Shown here: positions 43,601 through 50,245 of the stretch, piece by piece
How the letters are laid out: every line of letters starts with the position of its first letter
Numbering within the stretch: the stretch's first letter is position 1
Assembly: GCA_015063005.1 (NCBI GenBank)
Contig: SUTF01000011.1
Coordinates: 1 to 50,245 of the forward strand
DNA: 50,245 nucleotides
Reading direction: 5' to 3'
Source: Methanobrevibacter millerae
GTDB lineage: Archaea > Methanobacteriota > Methanobacteria > Methanobacteriales > Methanobacteriaceae
Program-made: the position numbers and the translations under genes
The notes under the pieces: model-generated
Seen by the model: only the letters and a program-made list of their open reading frames with translations
Database searches by the model: none
Told to the model about the DNA's origin: nothing

Positions 43601-46600
43601 ACTTAATGTAAATGGTACAAGATACTTTGAATATGCAAATGGTACTGTTGCTAAATTTATAATCAGCGGTCTTGCAAAAGGATCATATAATGTCACTACT
43701 GCTTATTATGAAGGTCCTGTATATAATTATGCTAATGCCACTTCTTCATTTAATGTGAATTATGTGCGTGCATATGACTTCAATGTATCTGCTTCAGTAG
43801 ATAATGACCTAAATGTATTGGTTGATATATCCCTACCTAAAGATATTGATGGGGATGTTTATGTTGAAATTAATGGAACTAATTACACTGCATCAATGAG
43901 TAAAGGTAAAGATATTGTTATAATTCCAGGACTTTTAAGCGGAGAGTATAACGGTACAGTATATCTGGTAAATGATAGTAAGTATGCAGATTCTAAAAAA
44001 GCATTCATTGTTGATTTGGAGAGGGTTACCCCAACAATTAATGTAGAATATAATCATACGATTTATGTTGATGATGATGCAATAATTAAGGTAACTATTG
44101 ATGGTGATGCAACAGGAAACATTACCATATCCTTGAATAATAATAACTATACTGAAAAAATAGAGAATGGTGTTGCTACATTCAATATTACTGGTTTGGC
44201 ATGGAATACCTATCAATTCAACGTAACATTTGTCGGTGATAGAAAATACCTGCCTGGCCAAAAGGAACATACTTTGGAAGTAAGCAGAATACACAATTAC
44301 TATTCAAATCTTGAAATTCATGACATATTTGTTGGTGAAAATGCAACAATCACAGTTACATTTGAAAACGATACAACAGGCACTGTTACTTTGATTATCA
44401 ATGGTTCTACCCATACAATAACTCTTAAGAATGGTACTGGATCTATTAATATTACAGGATTGCCTGTCGGTAAACATGTTATCAATGCTACATATAATGG
44501 TGATAGGAAATATGAACCATGCAACAGAATTTTTGAAGATTTCCACGTTAAAAAACTTATAGATTATGATTTTGTCCCTTCAGGAAAAACAAATGATACT
44601 CATGCAAACATTACAGTAACTTTACCTGCCGATGCAAATGGTCATGTAAACATTACTGTAAATGGACAAACTTATAAAAATATCGAAGTAAAAGATGGAA
44701 AAGCTAATTTAACTGTCGGAGGATTAACCTCAGGTACTGCATATCCTGTTAAGATTGATTATAGTGGTAATGATAAATATGAACCTGCTTCAAGAAATAT
44801 CACATTAAACAGTGAAAAAACTTTAAATTATAATTTCACTGTCCAAGGTGATTCTATCCATGTTGGTGATGTTGCTAACATTATAATAAAATTGCCTGAA
44901 GCTAATGATGGTGACCATGTTGTTGTAAGAGTTCAAAATATCACAAATCCATATAACCTCTTTGTTGTTAATGGAACCGTTAACTTAACAGTCAATAATA
45001 ATTTCAAAGAAGGTGAATATTATGTTACAGTTGAATATGAAGGTAATGATAAATTTGAATCATCAACTAAATCCACTTATATTTATGTTTCAAAAATATC
45101 CTCTTTCAGATTCGATGTTGTAACCAATGAACCTCAAGTCGGTGAAAACCTAACAGTTGATATAAGGTTGCCTGATGATACTACTGGAAACGTAACTGTA
45201 ACCGTAAGTATTAATAATACTAATTATACAGCTAATGTTACAAATGGTACTGCTCATGTAGATATCCCTAATTTACCTGTTGGAGTTTACAATACCACAG
45301 TATACTATTCCGGTGATGATAAGTATCACAGTGCAGTCAAGACTGTTGAAGTGATTGTTGAAAAGATAGATGAATATGAATTTTCTGTTGTTCCGGTTGA
45401 TATTTATGTCGGTCAAAACGAAACGATTAAAATAGTTCTACCTAAAGATATTGATGGAAATGTTACAATTAGAATTTATAATACTTCCTATGTAAATCAA
45501 GTTATCAATGTCGTAAACGGTACAGGCTGGTTTAATGTCACAGGTTTGGCTCAAGGTCAATATGTTGCTTATGTAACTTTACATAATGATACAAAATACG
45601 AAGATGATACAGTCTTTGCAAACTTTAAAGTATCTCTAATAACTGATTACTTGTTTGATGTAAATGTAACTAATCCGAATTACGTAAGAAATAACATAAC
45701 ATTTTCAGTGAAATTACCAGAAAATGCAACTGGAAATGTAACTGTTACTATATTTGGAAGAGATTATCAGGGAGTTATTAAAAATGGTAATGCAACCGTT
45801 AACATAACAGCTCCATATTATGGTACTTTCCCATATAGGGTTAGTTTTGAACAAGAAGGAAAATATTCTTTGAAATCTCAAACAGGCAGTGTTTTTATAT
45901 CCAAAATAAATGTTAATTTAAAACCAGAATTTATATCTCCAGTTCATGTGGGTGAAAATGTAACATTTAAAGTTAAATTGCCTGAAGATGCAACAGGAAC
46001 AATTACTGTCATTACCCGTATGGTAACCTATACTGTAACTTTAATTAACGGATCAGCATCCATTACTGTTCCAGGATATCCTTTAGCACAATCATATTCC
46101 CCATCCATTTCATATAGTGGTGACGATAGATATAATGCGAACAGTACACCTATAAATATTGTTGTAAATAAAGTATCAGATTATAATTTGACGGTAAATG
46201 TTTCAGATATTTATGTTGGTCAGACTGAAGCGGTTAACATTACCCTTCCTGCCGATGCGACTGATGACGTGCTGATTTATGGTAACTTCAGTCAGAGAAG
46301 ATACTCTCAAACAATTACTAATGGTAATGTTGCATTTAACATTGCCGATTTACCAGCAGGAACATATAATATTACGGTATTGTATCAGGGTTATGATAAA
46401 TATGAAAGTAAAAATGTAACTAAAACATTCACTGTAAGGAAAAATAATTCTACAATAGATATTGAACTTGTAAATAGAACCATCATTGTAACTGTTCCTG
46501 ATGATGCAACAGGTAATGTAACAATAAGCATTTCAGATATTAAACAAAATGTAACTATTGTTAATGGAAAAGCTACTTTAGATGTAAGTAATTTATATCC

Positions 46601-49600
46601 TGATGATTACGGGGTAAATGCAAGCTTCGCTGGTGATGAGAGATACTTCGCAAATGCTACAAATAAGACAGTAACCATACCTCAATTCAATGATTATTCA
46701 ATCATTGTTACAGCAGGAAATATTATAGTCGGTCAAAATGCAACAATCATTGTAAAACTTCCTGGCGATGCAAATGGATATGCAAATATAACAGTTAATA
46801 CAACTGTATTTAGAAATGTGGAAGTAAAAGATGGAAATGCAAAATTAAATGTAAACACTACAGTTGTTGGGGCTGTTGGAACTTATTCCGTTACTGTCAG
46901 TTTCACAGATAAAAAATATGCATTAAACAGTAATTCAACAACATTTAAAGTAGAAAAAATTAAAACTATTTTAAATCCTTCAATTTCAGTTGATGGCAGA
47001 AACATCACTGTTGTTGTAGGCATAAATGAAAATGCAACCGGAAATATTACAATTTATGTAGATAATGTTCCTTATAGCCGTGAAATTAAAGGTAATAAGG
47101 CTACTTTAACTCTTACTAAGTTAATGCCTGGTGACCATCTTGTTCAATCTAGTTATGCTGGCGATACTAATCATAGTGATGCCAGAACTAGTTTAAGTGT
47201 TGTAACAATTGACAAAATCTCAGGTTATGATTTAATCATTGATTTAACAGAAATAATTACAGTAGATGAAAATAATAATATTACTGTAATATTCCCTGAA
47301 GAAGCATATGGAAGGGTTACTATTAATTATAATGATGAGTTTATTAATGCAGAAATTAATACAACAACACATAGTGTTACAGTACAACTCCCATTGTTAA
47401 AATCAGGAAATTACACAGTGTCTGTCGATTATGTTGATGAATTATATGATTATGTGATAAATTCAACCAATTTCACTGTAATTAAACTAAACACAACTCT
47501 TGATGTGAAAGTAAATAATATCACTAAAGATTTATCTGAAATTATTAATATTTCATTGAGCAATAATGCTACAGGTGATGTTTTAATTAATGTAAATGGT
47601 ACTGTTTACCATACAGAGCTTGTTTCAGGAAATGCTAGTTTGACATTAACTAATTTGGAAGAGGGCATTTATAATGTTACTGTTATATATGGCGGAGATG
47701 ATAGGTTATATGGTAATGTAACATCAGTCAACTTCACCGTAAGCAGAATACCTGTGGATATTACTATCAATGCTTCTGATATAATTGTTGGCCATGTTTT
47801 AAATATCAAATTCAACATGTCTCGTGAAATCACTGATTTGGTAACAGTTCAAGTCGGAAAAACAAACTACACTACTTTCGCATATAAAGGAAATGGTAGT
47901 TTAGATGTCTATGATTTGCCAGTTGGTGATTATAATATTACCATTTACTATGGTGGTAGTGAAGATTATTTACCTACATCAAATAAGACAAATATCACAG
48001 TTAATGGTAAAAAATCATCCAGTCTAAATGTTAATGTTGAGGATATTACTGTCGGTGAAAATATCACTGTTTATGTAAATGCTACAAAAGGTATTAATGG
48101 TCCTGTATATGTGACTATTGCAGGTTTAGCTTACACATATGAACTTGTTGACGGTAAAGTCAATTTCACAGTTTCAGATTTAATTGCACGTGATTACACT
48201 GTATCTGCATTCTTCATGGGTAATGATGAATTTGATTTATGTAATGATACCTCACACTTCACAGTGCATAAGAGAAACACTCCTTTAGATTTAGTGATTT
48301 CTGATATTGATATAAGTCAAAAGGTTAATATTTCAGTTAAAGTACCAAAAGAAGCAACTGGTTATGTTTTGATTAACATTAACGGAACTGAATTCTATGC
48401 AAATATTACTAATGGTACTGCAAATTACACAATAACTCCTTCACAAACAGGTTACTTTGTTGTAAATGTGACCTATTTGGGTGATGACAAGTATCTTGGA
48501 AATGTAACTAATGGATCTTACACTGTTAATAAGATTATAACGGAAATAAACATTGTAGGTGAAAATATAACTGTTGGTCAAAACGTAACATTCAATATTA
48601 CTATGGGTGCTAGTTTGACTGAGGTTGTAATTGTTGAGATTGATGGTAAAAACTACACCACTTTTGTTGAAAATGGAAAAGGTTCATTTACTGTTTATGA
48701 TTTACCTGAAAATGAATATATTGTCACTGTTTACTTCCCTGGTAATACTAAGTATGCTGCTGTGAATAATACTACTAGTATTAAGGTTAATGCTAAGAAG
48801 GTTTCTTCTACTGTTGTTAGTGTGGATAGTATTGTTGTTGGTGATGATGCTGTTGTATTTGTTAATGTGACTGAGGGTGCTACTGGTAATGTGACTATTA
48901 TTGTTGCGGGTAATGCTTATACTAAAGCTTTATCTGGTTCTAAGGTTAATTTCACACTTTCTGGTTTGATTGCTCGTGATTATCATGTTACTGCGATTTA
49001 TAATGGTGATGATTATTATTTAGGCAGTAACGCTACTGATGAGTTTAGTGTGTCTAAGAAAAATACAGATATTGGTTTGGAAGTTGCTGATATCAGTATT
49101 GGTGATGATGCAGTTATTAATGTGACTGTTAATAAGAATGCTAGTGGTTATGTTTTAATTGCTATTGATGATATTCATGTTTATGCTAATATTACTGATG
49201 GTCGTGCTGTTGCGGTTATTGGTGATTTGGCTGTCGGTTCTTATAATGTGACTGTTACTTATATTGGTGATGCTTCATTTAATGGTAATTCCACTACTGG
49301 ATTATTTACTGTATCTCAGCTTAAGACTGATATTGTGATTAATGGATCTGATATTTATGTTGGTCAGAGTGTAACATTTAATATTACTACTTCTGCTAGT
49401 TTGACTGAGGTTGTAATTGTTGATGTTGGTGGTAAGAACTACACTACTTTCGTTGAAAAGGGTAAAGGTTCACTTACTGTTCGTGATTTAGCTCAAGGAG
49501 ATTATACTGTTAATGTTTACTTCCCTGGTAATACTAAGTATGCTGCTGTGAATAATACTACTAGTATTAAGGTTAATGCTAAGAAGGTTTCTTCTACTGT

Positions 49601-50245
49601 TGTTAGTGTGGATAGTATTGTTGTTGGTGATGATGCTGTTGTATTTGTTAATGTGACTGAGGGTGCTACTGGTAATGTGACTATTATTGTTGCGGGTAAT
49701 GCTTATACTAAAGCTTTATCTGGTTCTAAGGTTAATTTCACACTTTCTGGTTTGATTGCTCGTGATTATCATGTTACTGCGATTTATAATGGTGATGATT
49801 ATTATTTAGGCAGTAACGCTACTGATGAGTTTAGTGTGTCTAAGAAAAATACAGATATTGGTTTGGAAGTTGCTGATATCAGTATTGGTGATGATGCAGT
49901 TATTAATGTGACTGTTAATAAGAATGCTAGTGGTTATGTTTTAATTGCTATTGATGATATTCATGTTTATGCTAATATTACTGATGGTCGTGCTGTTGCG
50001 GTTATTGGTGATTTGGCTGTCGGTTCTTATAATGTGACTGTTACTTATATTGGTGATGCTTCATTTAATGGTAATTCCACTACTGGATTATTTACTGTAT
50101 CTCAGCTTAAGACTGATATTGTGATTAATGGATCTGATATTTATGTTGGTCAGAGTGTAACATTTAATATTACTACTTCTGCTAGTTTGACTGAGGTTGT
50201 AATTGTTGATGTTGGTGGTAAGAACTACACTACTTTCGTTGAAAA
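40632..50245 (+). CDS. Giant adhesin-like surface protein, 3' end outside window
   Basis: This is one uninterrupted frame of more than 3,200 codons. I stepped through the first 1.8 kb codon by codon and the frame still fits at the far end. The start is probably TTG 40632 (GGGGG just upstream, close spacing) or ATG 40653. Residues 1-26 are a Sec signal peptide (KYKKMLFACLIICLFITLSF, cleavage near ASA-S). An acidic linker follows, then a right-handed beta-helix region (to about residue 600) with repeated GGA-(I/V/L)-Y turns, then about 28-30 Ig-like domains of 85-90 residues with VGxNATIxVxLP ... GNVTVxVNG ... GxYNVTVxYxGDxKY. Many N-x-S/T sites suggest dense N-glycosylation. Probable role: surface adhesion to hosts, bacteria or protozoa. 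Confidence 0.9.
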   Translation, partial: MFIKYKKMLFACLIICLFITLSFASASDVNNIDDNLTATIDEKDVISVDDIENNEIMMLSEDDAIGASNSDDVLGAGTRSDFNSLMNTMRQGSTVYLNDDYDFAGSYSSSSFNINYNNVVIDGQGHYIDASGLCRVFYINSYINNITFKNIVFKNAYSSSDGGAIYFAGYNLNIINCTFESNKVSGSSKGGAVYVNYNEGSTTNIINSTFNKNTASDGGALYFNNPSNQQHSCYVNIEGCNFTENSVDYGNLGGGAVYIHRSFETVINSSKFTRNTALGKDGGAIRYSGSTTIINSEFYENKATHGGALCFGQAVDLSVYNSIFVNNSASGEGGSIKARFVEMDGVEIINSTASKGGAIFSRSGTATIQNVNITNTSATQGGAVFIHNDVNNFAGSNIQISNSNADEGGAIYSNTANTMSIMDSSVNNASANYGGAIYVNQGKATISGSTLENSSASIQGGALYVKSNNVEVKDSLLKNNTAPIGGAVYWSGSNGKISNSNFDNNNGTNGSSIYWAGSNGIVEKSTFDDDNVTTGSIHWHGANGQITGNTLLTDKGIYLCEHSIVTLKENTELAPSGGNYSVYIGNTATLIDNTFNNLIENHGKILSPIYITTLDNTTVISGKNSMTVYTSVTDDNGNYLDIIKNLVNVYDSQNLTTTFNGTHFVSTLNVISIGEHRVHAIGYDSSDFANLTVLSGGVLYLVLNLTVNQTNYGETVTITLDVVNTTYNDTVDIALNDVHYNATLINGTAVLVLHNLAPNTYNIVASFIEYNQTLSTDVEIKVVLRNSTINVTATNVYYGNVTTISVNTTNGTTGDVFLFVNNKIYTIKLVNSTGQYNLTGLSGGNYTVFAFYNGDMLFDSSYNQTSFSVYKYDNPINITVKDIYVGQIATIKVDFPTDINGRIYVYIDDKEYVYYNRTSLTIYESDLPAGNVTVRVYHDGNEKYYDNNTVAYFNVTKKNMTITIQTADIVVGENATISVIIPADAKGIVLLNVNGTRYFEYANGTVAKFIISGLAKGSYNVTTAYYEGPVYNYANATSSFNVNYVRAYDFNVSASVDNDLNVLVDISLPKDIDGDVYVEINGTNYTASMSKGKDIVIIPGLLSGEYNGTVYLVNDSKYADSKKAFIVDLERVTPTINVEYNHTIYVDDDAIIKVTIDGDATGNITISLNNNNYTEKIENGVATFNITGLAWNTYQFNVTFVGDRKYLPGQKEHTLEVSRIHNYYSNLEIHDIFVGENATITVTFENDTTGTVTLIINGSTHTITLKNGTGSINITGLPVGKHVINATYNGDRKYEPCNRIFEDFHVKKLIDYDFVPSGKTNDTHANITVTLPADANGHVNITVNGQTYKNIEVKDGKANLTVGGLTSGTAYPVKIDYSGNDKYEPASRNITLNSEKTLNYNFTVQGDSIHVGDVANIIIKLPEANDGDHVVVRVQNITNPYNLFVVNGTVNLTVNNNFKEGEYYVTVEYEGNDKFESSTKSTYIYVSKISSFRFDVVTNEPQVGENLTVDIRLPDDTTGNVTVTVSINNTNYTANVTNGTAHVDIPNLPVGVYNTTVYYSGDDKYHSAVKTVEVIVEKIDEYEFSVVPVDIYVGQNETIKIVLPKDIDGNVTIRIYNTSYVNQVINVVNGTGWFNVTGLAQGQYVAYVTLHNDTKYEDDTVFANFKVSLITDYLFDVNVTNPNYVRNNITFSVKLPENATGNVTVTIFGRDYQGVIKNGNATVNITAPYYGTFPYRVSFEQEGKYSLKSQTGSVFISKINVNLKPEFISPVHVGENVTFKVKLPEDATGTITVITRMVTYTVTLINGSASITVPGYPLAQSYSPSISYSGDDRYNANSTPINIVVNKVSDYNLTVNVSDIYVGQTEAVNITLPADATDDVLIYGNFSQRRYSQTITNGNVAFNIADLPAGTYNITVLYQGYDKYESKNVTKTFTVRKNNSTIDIELVNRTIIVTVPDDATGNVTISISDIKQNVTIVNGKATLDVSNLYPDDYGVNASFAGDERYFANATNKTVTIPQFNDYSIIVTAGNIIVGQNATIIVKLPGDANGYANITVNTTVFRNVEVKDGNAKLNVNTTVVGAVGTYSVTVSFTDKKYALNSNSTTFKVEKIKTILNPSISVDGRNITVVVGINENATGNITIYVDNVPYSREIKGNKATLTLTKLMPGDHLVQSSYAGDTNHSDARTSLSVVTIDKISGYDLIIDLTEIITVDENNNITVIFPEEAYGRVTINYNDEFINAEINTTTHSVTVQLPLLKSGNYTVSVDYVDELYDYVINSTNFTVIKLNTTLDVKVNNITKDLSEIINISLSNNATGDVLINVNGTVYHTELVSGNASLTLTNLEEGIYNVTVIYGGDDRLYGNVTSVNFTVSRIPVDITINASDIIVGHVLNIKFNMSREITDLVTVQVGKTNYTTFAYKGNGSLDVYDLPVGDYNITIYYGGSEDYLPTSNKTNITVNGKKSSSLNVNVEDITVGENITVYVNATKGINGPVYVTIAGLAYTYELVDGKVNFTVSDLIARDYTVSAFFMGNDEFDLCNDTSHFTVHKRNTPLDLVISDIDISQKVNISVKVPKEATGYVLININGTEFYANITNGTANYTITPSQTGYFVVNVTYLGDDKYLGNVTNGSYTVNKIITEINIVGENITVGQNVTFNITMGASLTEVVIVEIDGKNYTTFVENGKGSFTVYDLPENEYIVTVYFPGNTKYAAVNNTTSIKVNAKKVSSTVVSVDSIVVGDDAVVFVNVTEGATGNVTIIVAGNAYTKALSGSKVNFTLSGLIARDYHVTAIYNGDDYYLGSNATDEFSVSKKNTDIGLEVADISIGDDAVINVTVNKNASGYVLIAIDDIHVYANITDGRAVAVIGDLAVGSYNVTVTYIGDASFNGNSTTGLFTVSQLKTDIVINGSDIYVGQSVTFNITTSASLTEVVIVDVGGKNYTTFVEKGKGSLTVRDLAQGDYTVNVYFPGNTKYAAVNNTTSIKVNAKKVSSTVVSVDSIVVGDDAVVFVNVTEGATGNVTIIVAGNAYTKALSGSKVNFTLSGLIARDYHVTAIYNGDDYYLGSNATDEFSVSKKNTDIGLEVADISIGDDAVINVTVNKNASGYVLIAIDDIHVYANITDGRAVAVIGDLAVGSYNVTVTYIGDASFNGNSTTGLFTVSQLKTDIVINGSDIYVGQSVTFNITTSASLTEVVIVDVGGKNYTTFVE
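40855..42440 (+). repeat. Parallel beta-helix coding repeats of the adhesin
   Basis: Short repeats of about 22-30 codons each carry a GGA-aliphatic-aromatic core (DGGAIYF, KGGAVYV, DGGALYF, GGGAVYI, DGGAIRY, HGGALCF). This is the polymorphic outer-membrane-protein-like or pectate-lyase-like solenoid pattern common in archaeal adhesins. Near 42080-42250 the turns change to SIYWAG and SIHWHG forms. Confidence 0.75.
47942..48730 (+). repeat. Diverged copy of the 262-codon adhesin unit
   Basis: This segment encodes the same order of three Ig-like domains as the identical units that follow. For example SDLIARDYTVSAF matches SGLIARDYHVTAI and EATGYVLININGTEFYANITNG matches NASGYVLIAIDDIHVYANITDG, but the DNA is well diverged and one codon longer. 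It is an older copy of the unit. Confidence 0.7.
48731..50245 (+). repeat. 786-bp tandem repeat, two copies, second cut by window end
   Basis: 48731-49516 is repeated from 49517 to the window end (729 bases seen) without a single difference that I can find by reading. The period of 786 bp is 262 codons, three Ig-like domains, so the frame is kept. Unlike upstream adhesin DNA, nearly all codons here end in T or G (AAG, GTT, GTG, ACT, GGT). Confidence 0.93.

Noticed and set aside
43935..44546. Minus-strand frames inside the adhesin gene
   Set aside because: The repeat-rich, low-complexity coding strand leaves antisense frames open by chance; the plus frame is continuous.
48731..50245. CRISPR array or DNA-level satellite
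   Set aside because: The period is a multiple of three, the unit codes for three Ig-like domains and there are no spacers.

Overview
The window is archaeal and almost certainly from Methanobrevibacter or a close relative in Methanobacteriales. It is strongly AT-rich. It carries coenzyme M genes (comA and a methanogenesis-marker-16 gene), heterodisulfide reductase genes, mtxX, cyclic 2,3-diphosphoglycerate synthetase, DUF1890/DUF1894/UPF0058 genes, class III (pilin) signal peptides, and a giant repeat-rich adhesin-like gene of the kind expanded in gut Methanobrevibacter. Starts often follow GGTGAT-type ribosome binding sites, and TTG and GTG starts are common.

Layout. 1-3300: 3' part of a DHA2-type MFS exporter, an AAA_14/DUF4143 ATPase, and decayed DNA with two gene remnants and a truncated TnpB. 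3387-10061: a DNA-processing block made of a Cas4/AddB-like Fe-S nuclease and a UvrD helicase in one operon, with a divergent MrfA-like helicase that has a C-terminal TPR tail. 10062-11096: about 1 kb without a gene. 11097-14486: Fe-S aldo/keto reductase, divergent hypA-hypB, and a DUF354 protein. 14518-15189: a methyltransferase pseudogene with two frameshifts. 15691-18249: a TauABC/SsuABC-type ABC importer with an inverted repeat at its expected promoter and flanked by imperfect direct repeats. 18652-22201: an XRE regulator, two DUF4013 membrane proteins and a BcrAB-like ABC exporter. 22269-33913: mostly housekeeping genes (Zn-ribbon protein, tRNA-Ala, DUF1890-DUF1894-core methionine synthase, OYE-family flavoenzyme, GNAT, CbiF, two pilin-like proteins, CMD protein, TatD, UppS, MtxX, small winged helix, CpgS). 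33991-34278: a UPF0058 gene.

34598-40481 is one tight operon, comA-mmp16-hdrC-hdrB-hdrA. The hdr genes are a paralogous set. HdrA is fused to an MvhD-like domain that has lost its cysteines, and the second CCG motif of HdrB has lost one cysteine. The position suggests that this Hdr complex supplies electrons to coenzyme M synthesis rather than to the main heterodisulfide reaction. This is the most interesting system hypothesis in the window.

40632-50245 is an adhesin-like gene of more than 3,200 codons that runs off the window. It has a signal peptide, a beta-helix region, then dozens of Ig-like domains, ending in a 786-bp unit repeated without any base difference that I could see. A perfect TTCGTA-N4-TACGAA palindrome, the motif described for the methanogen redox regulator MsvR, abuts its TATA box.
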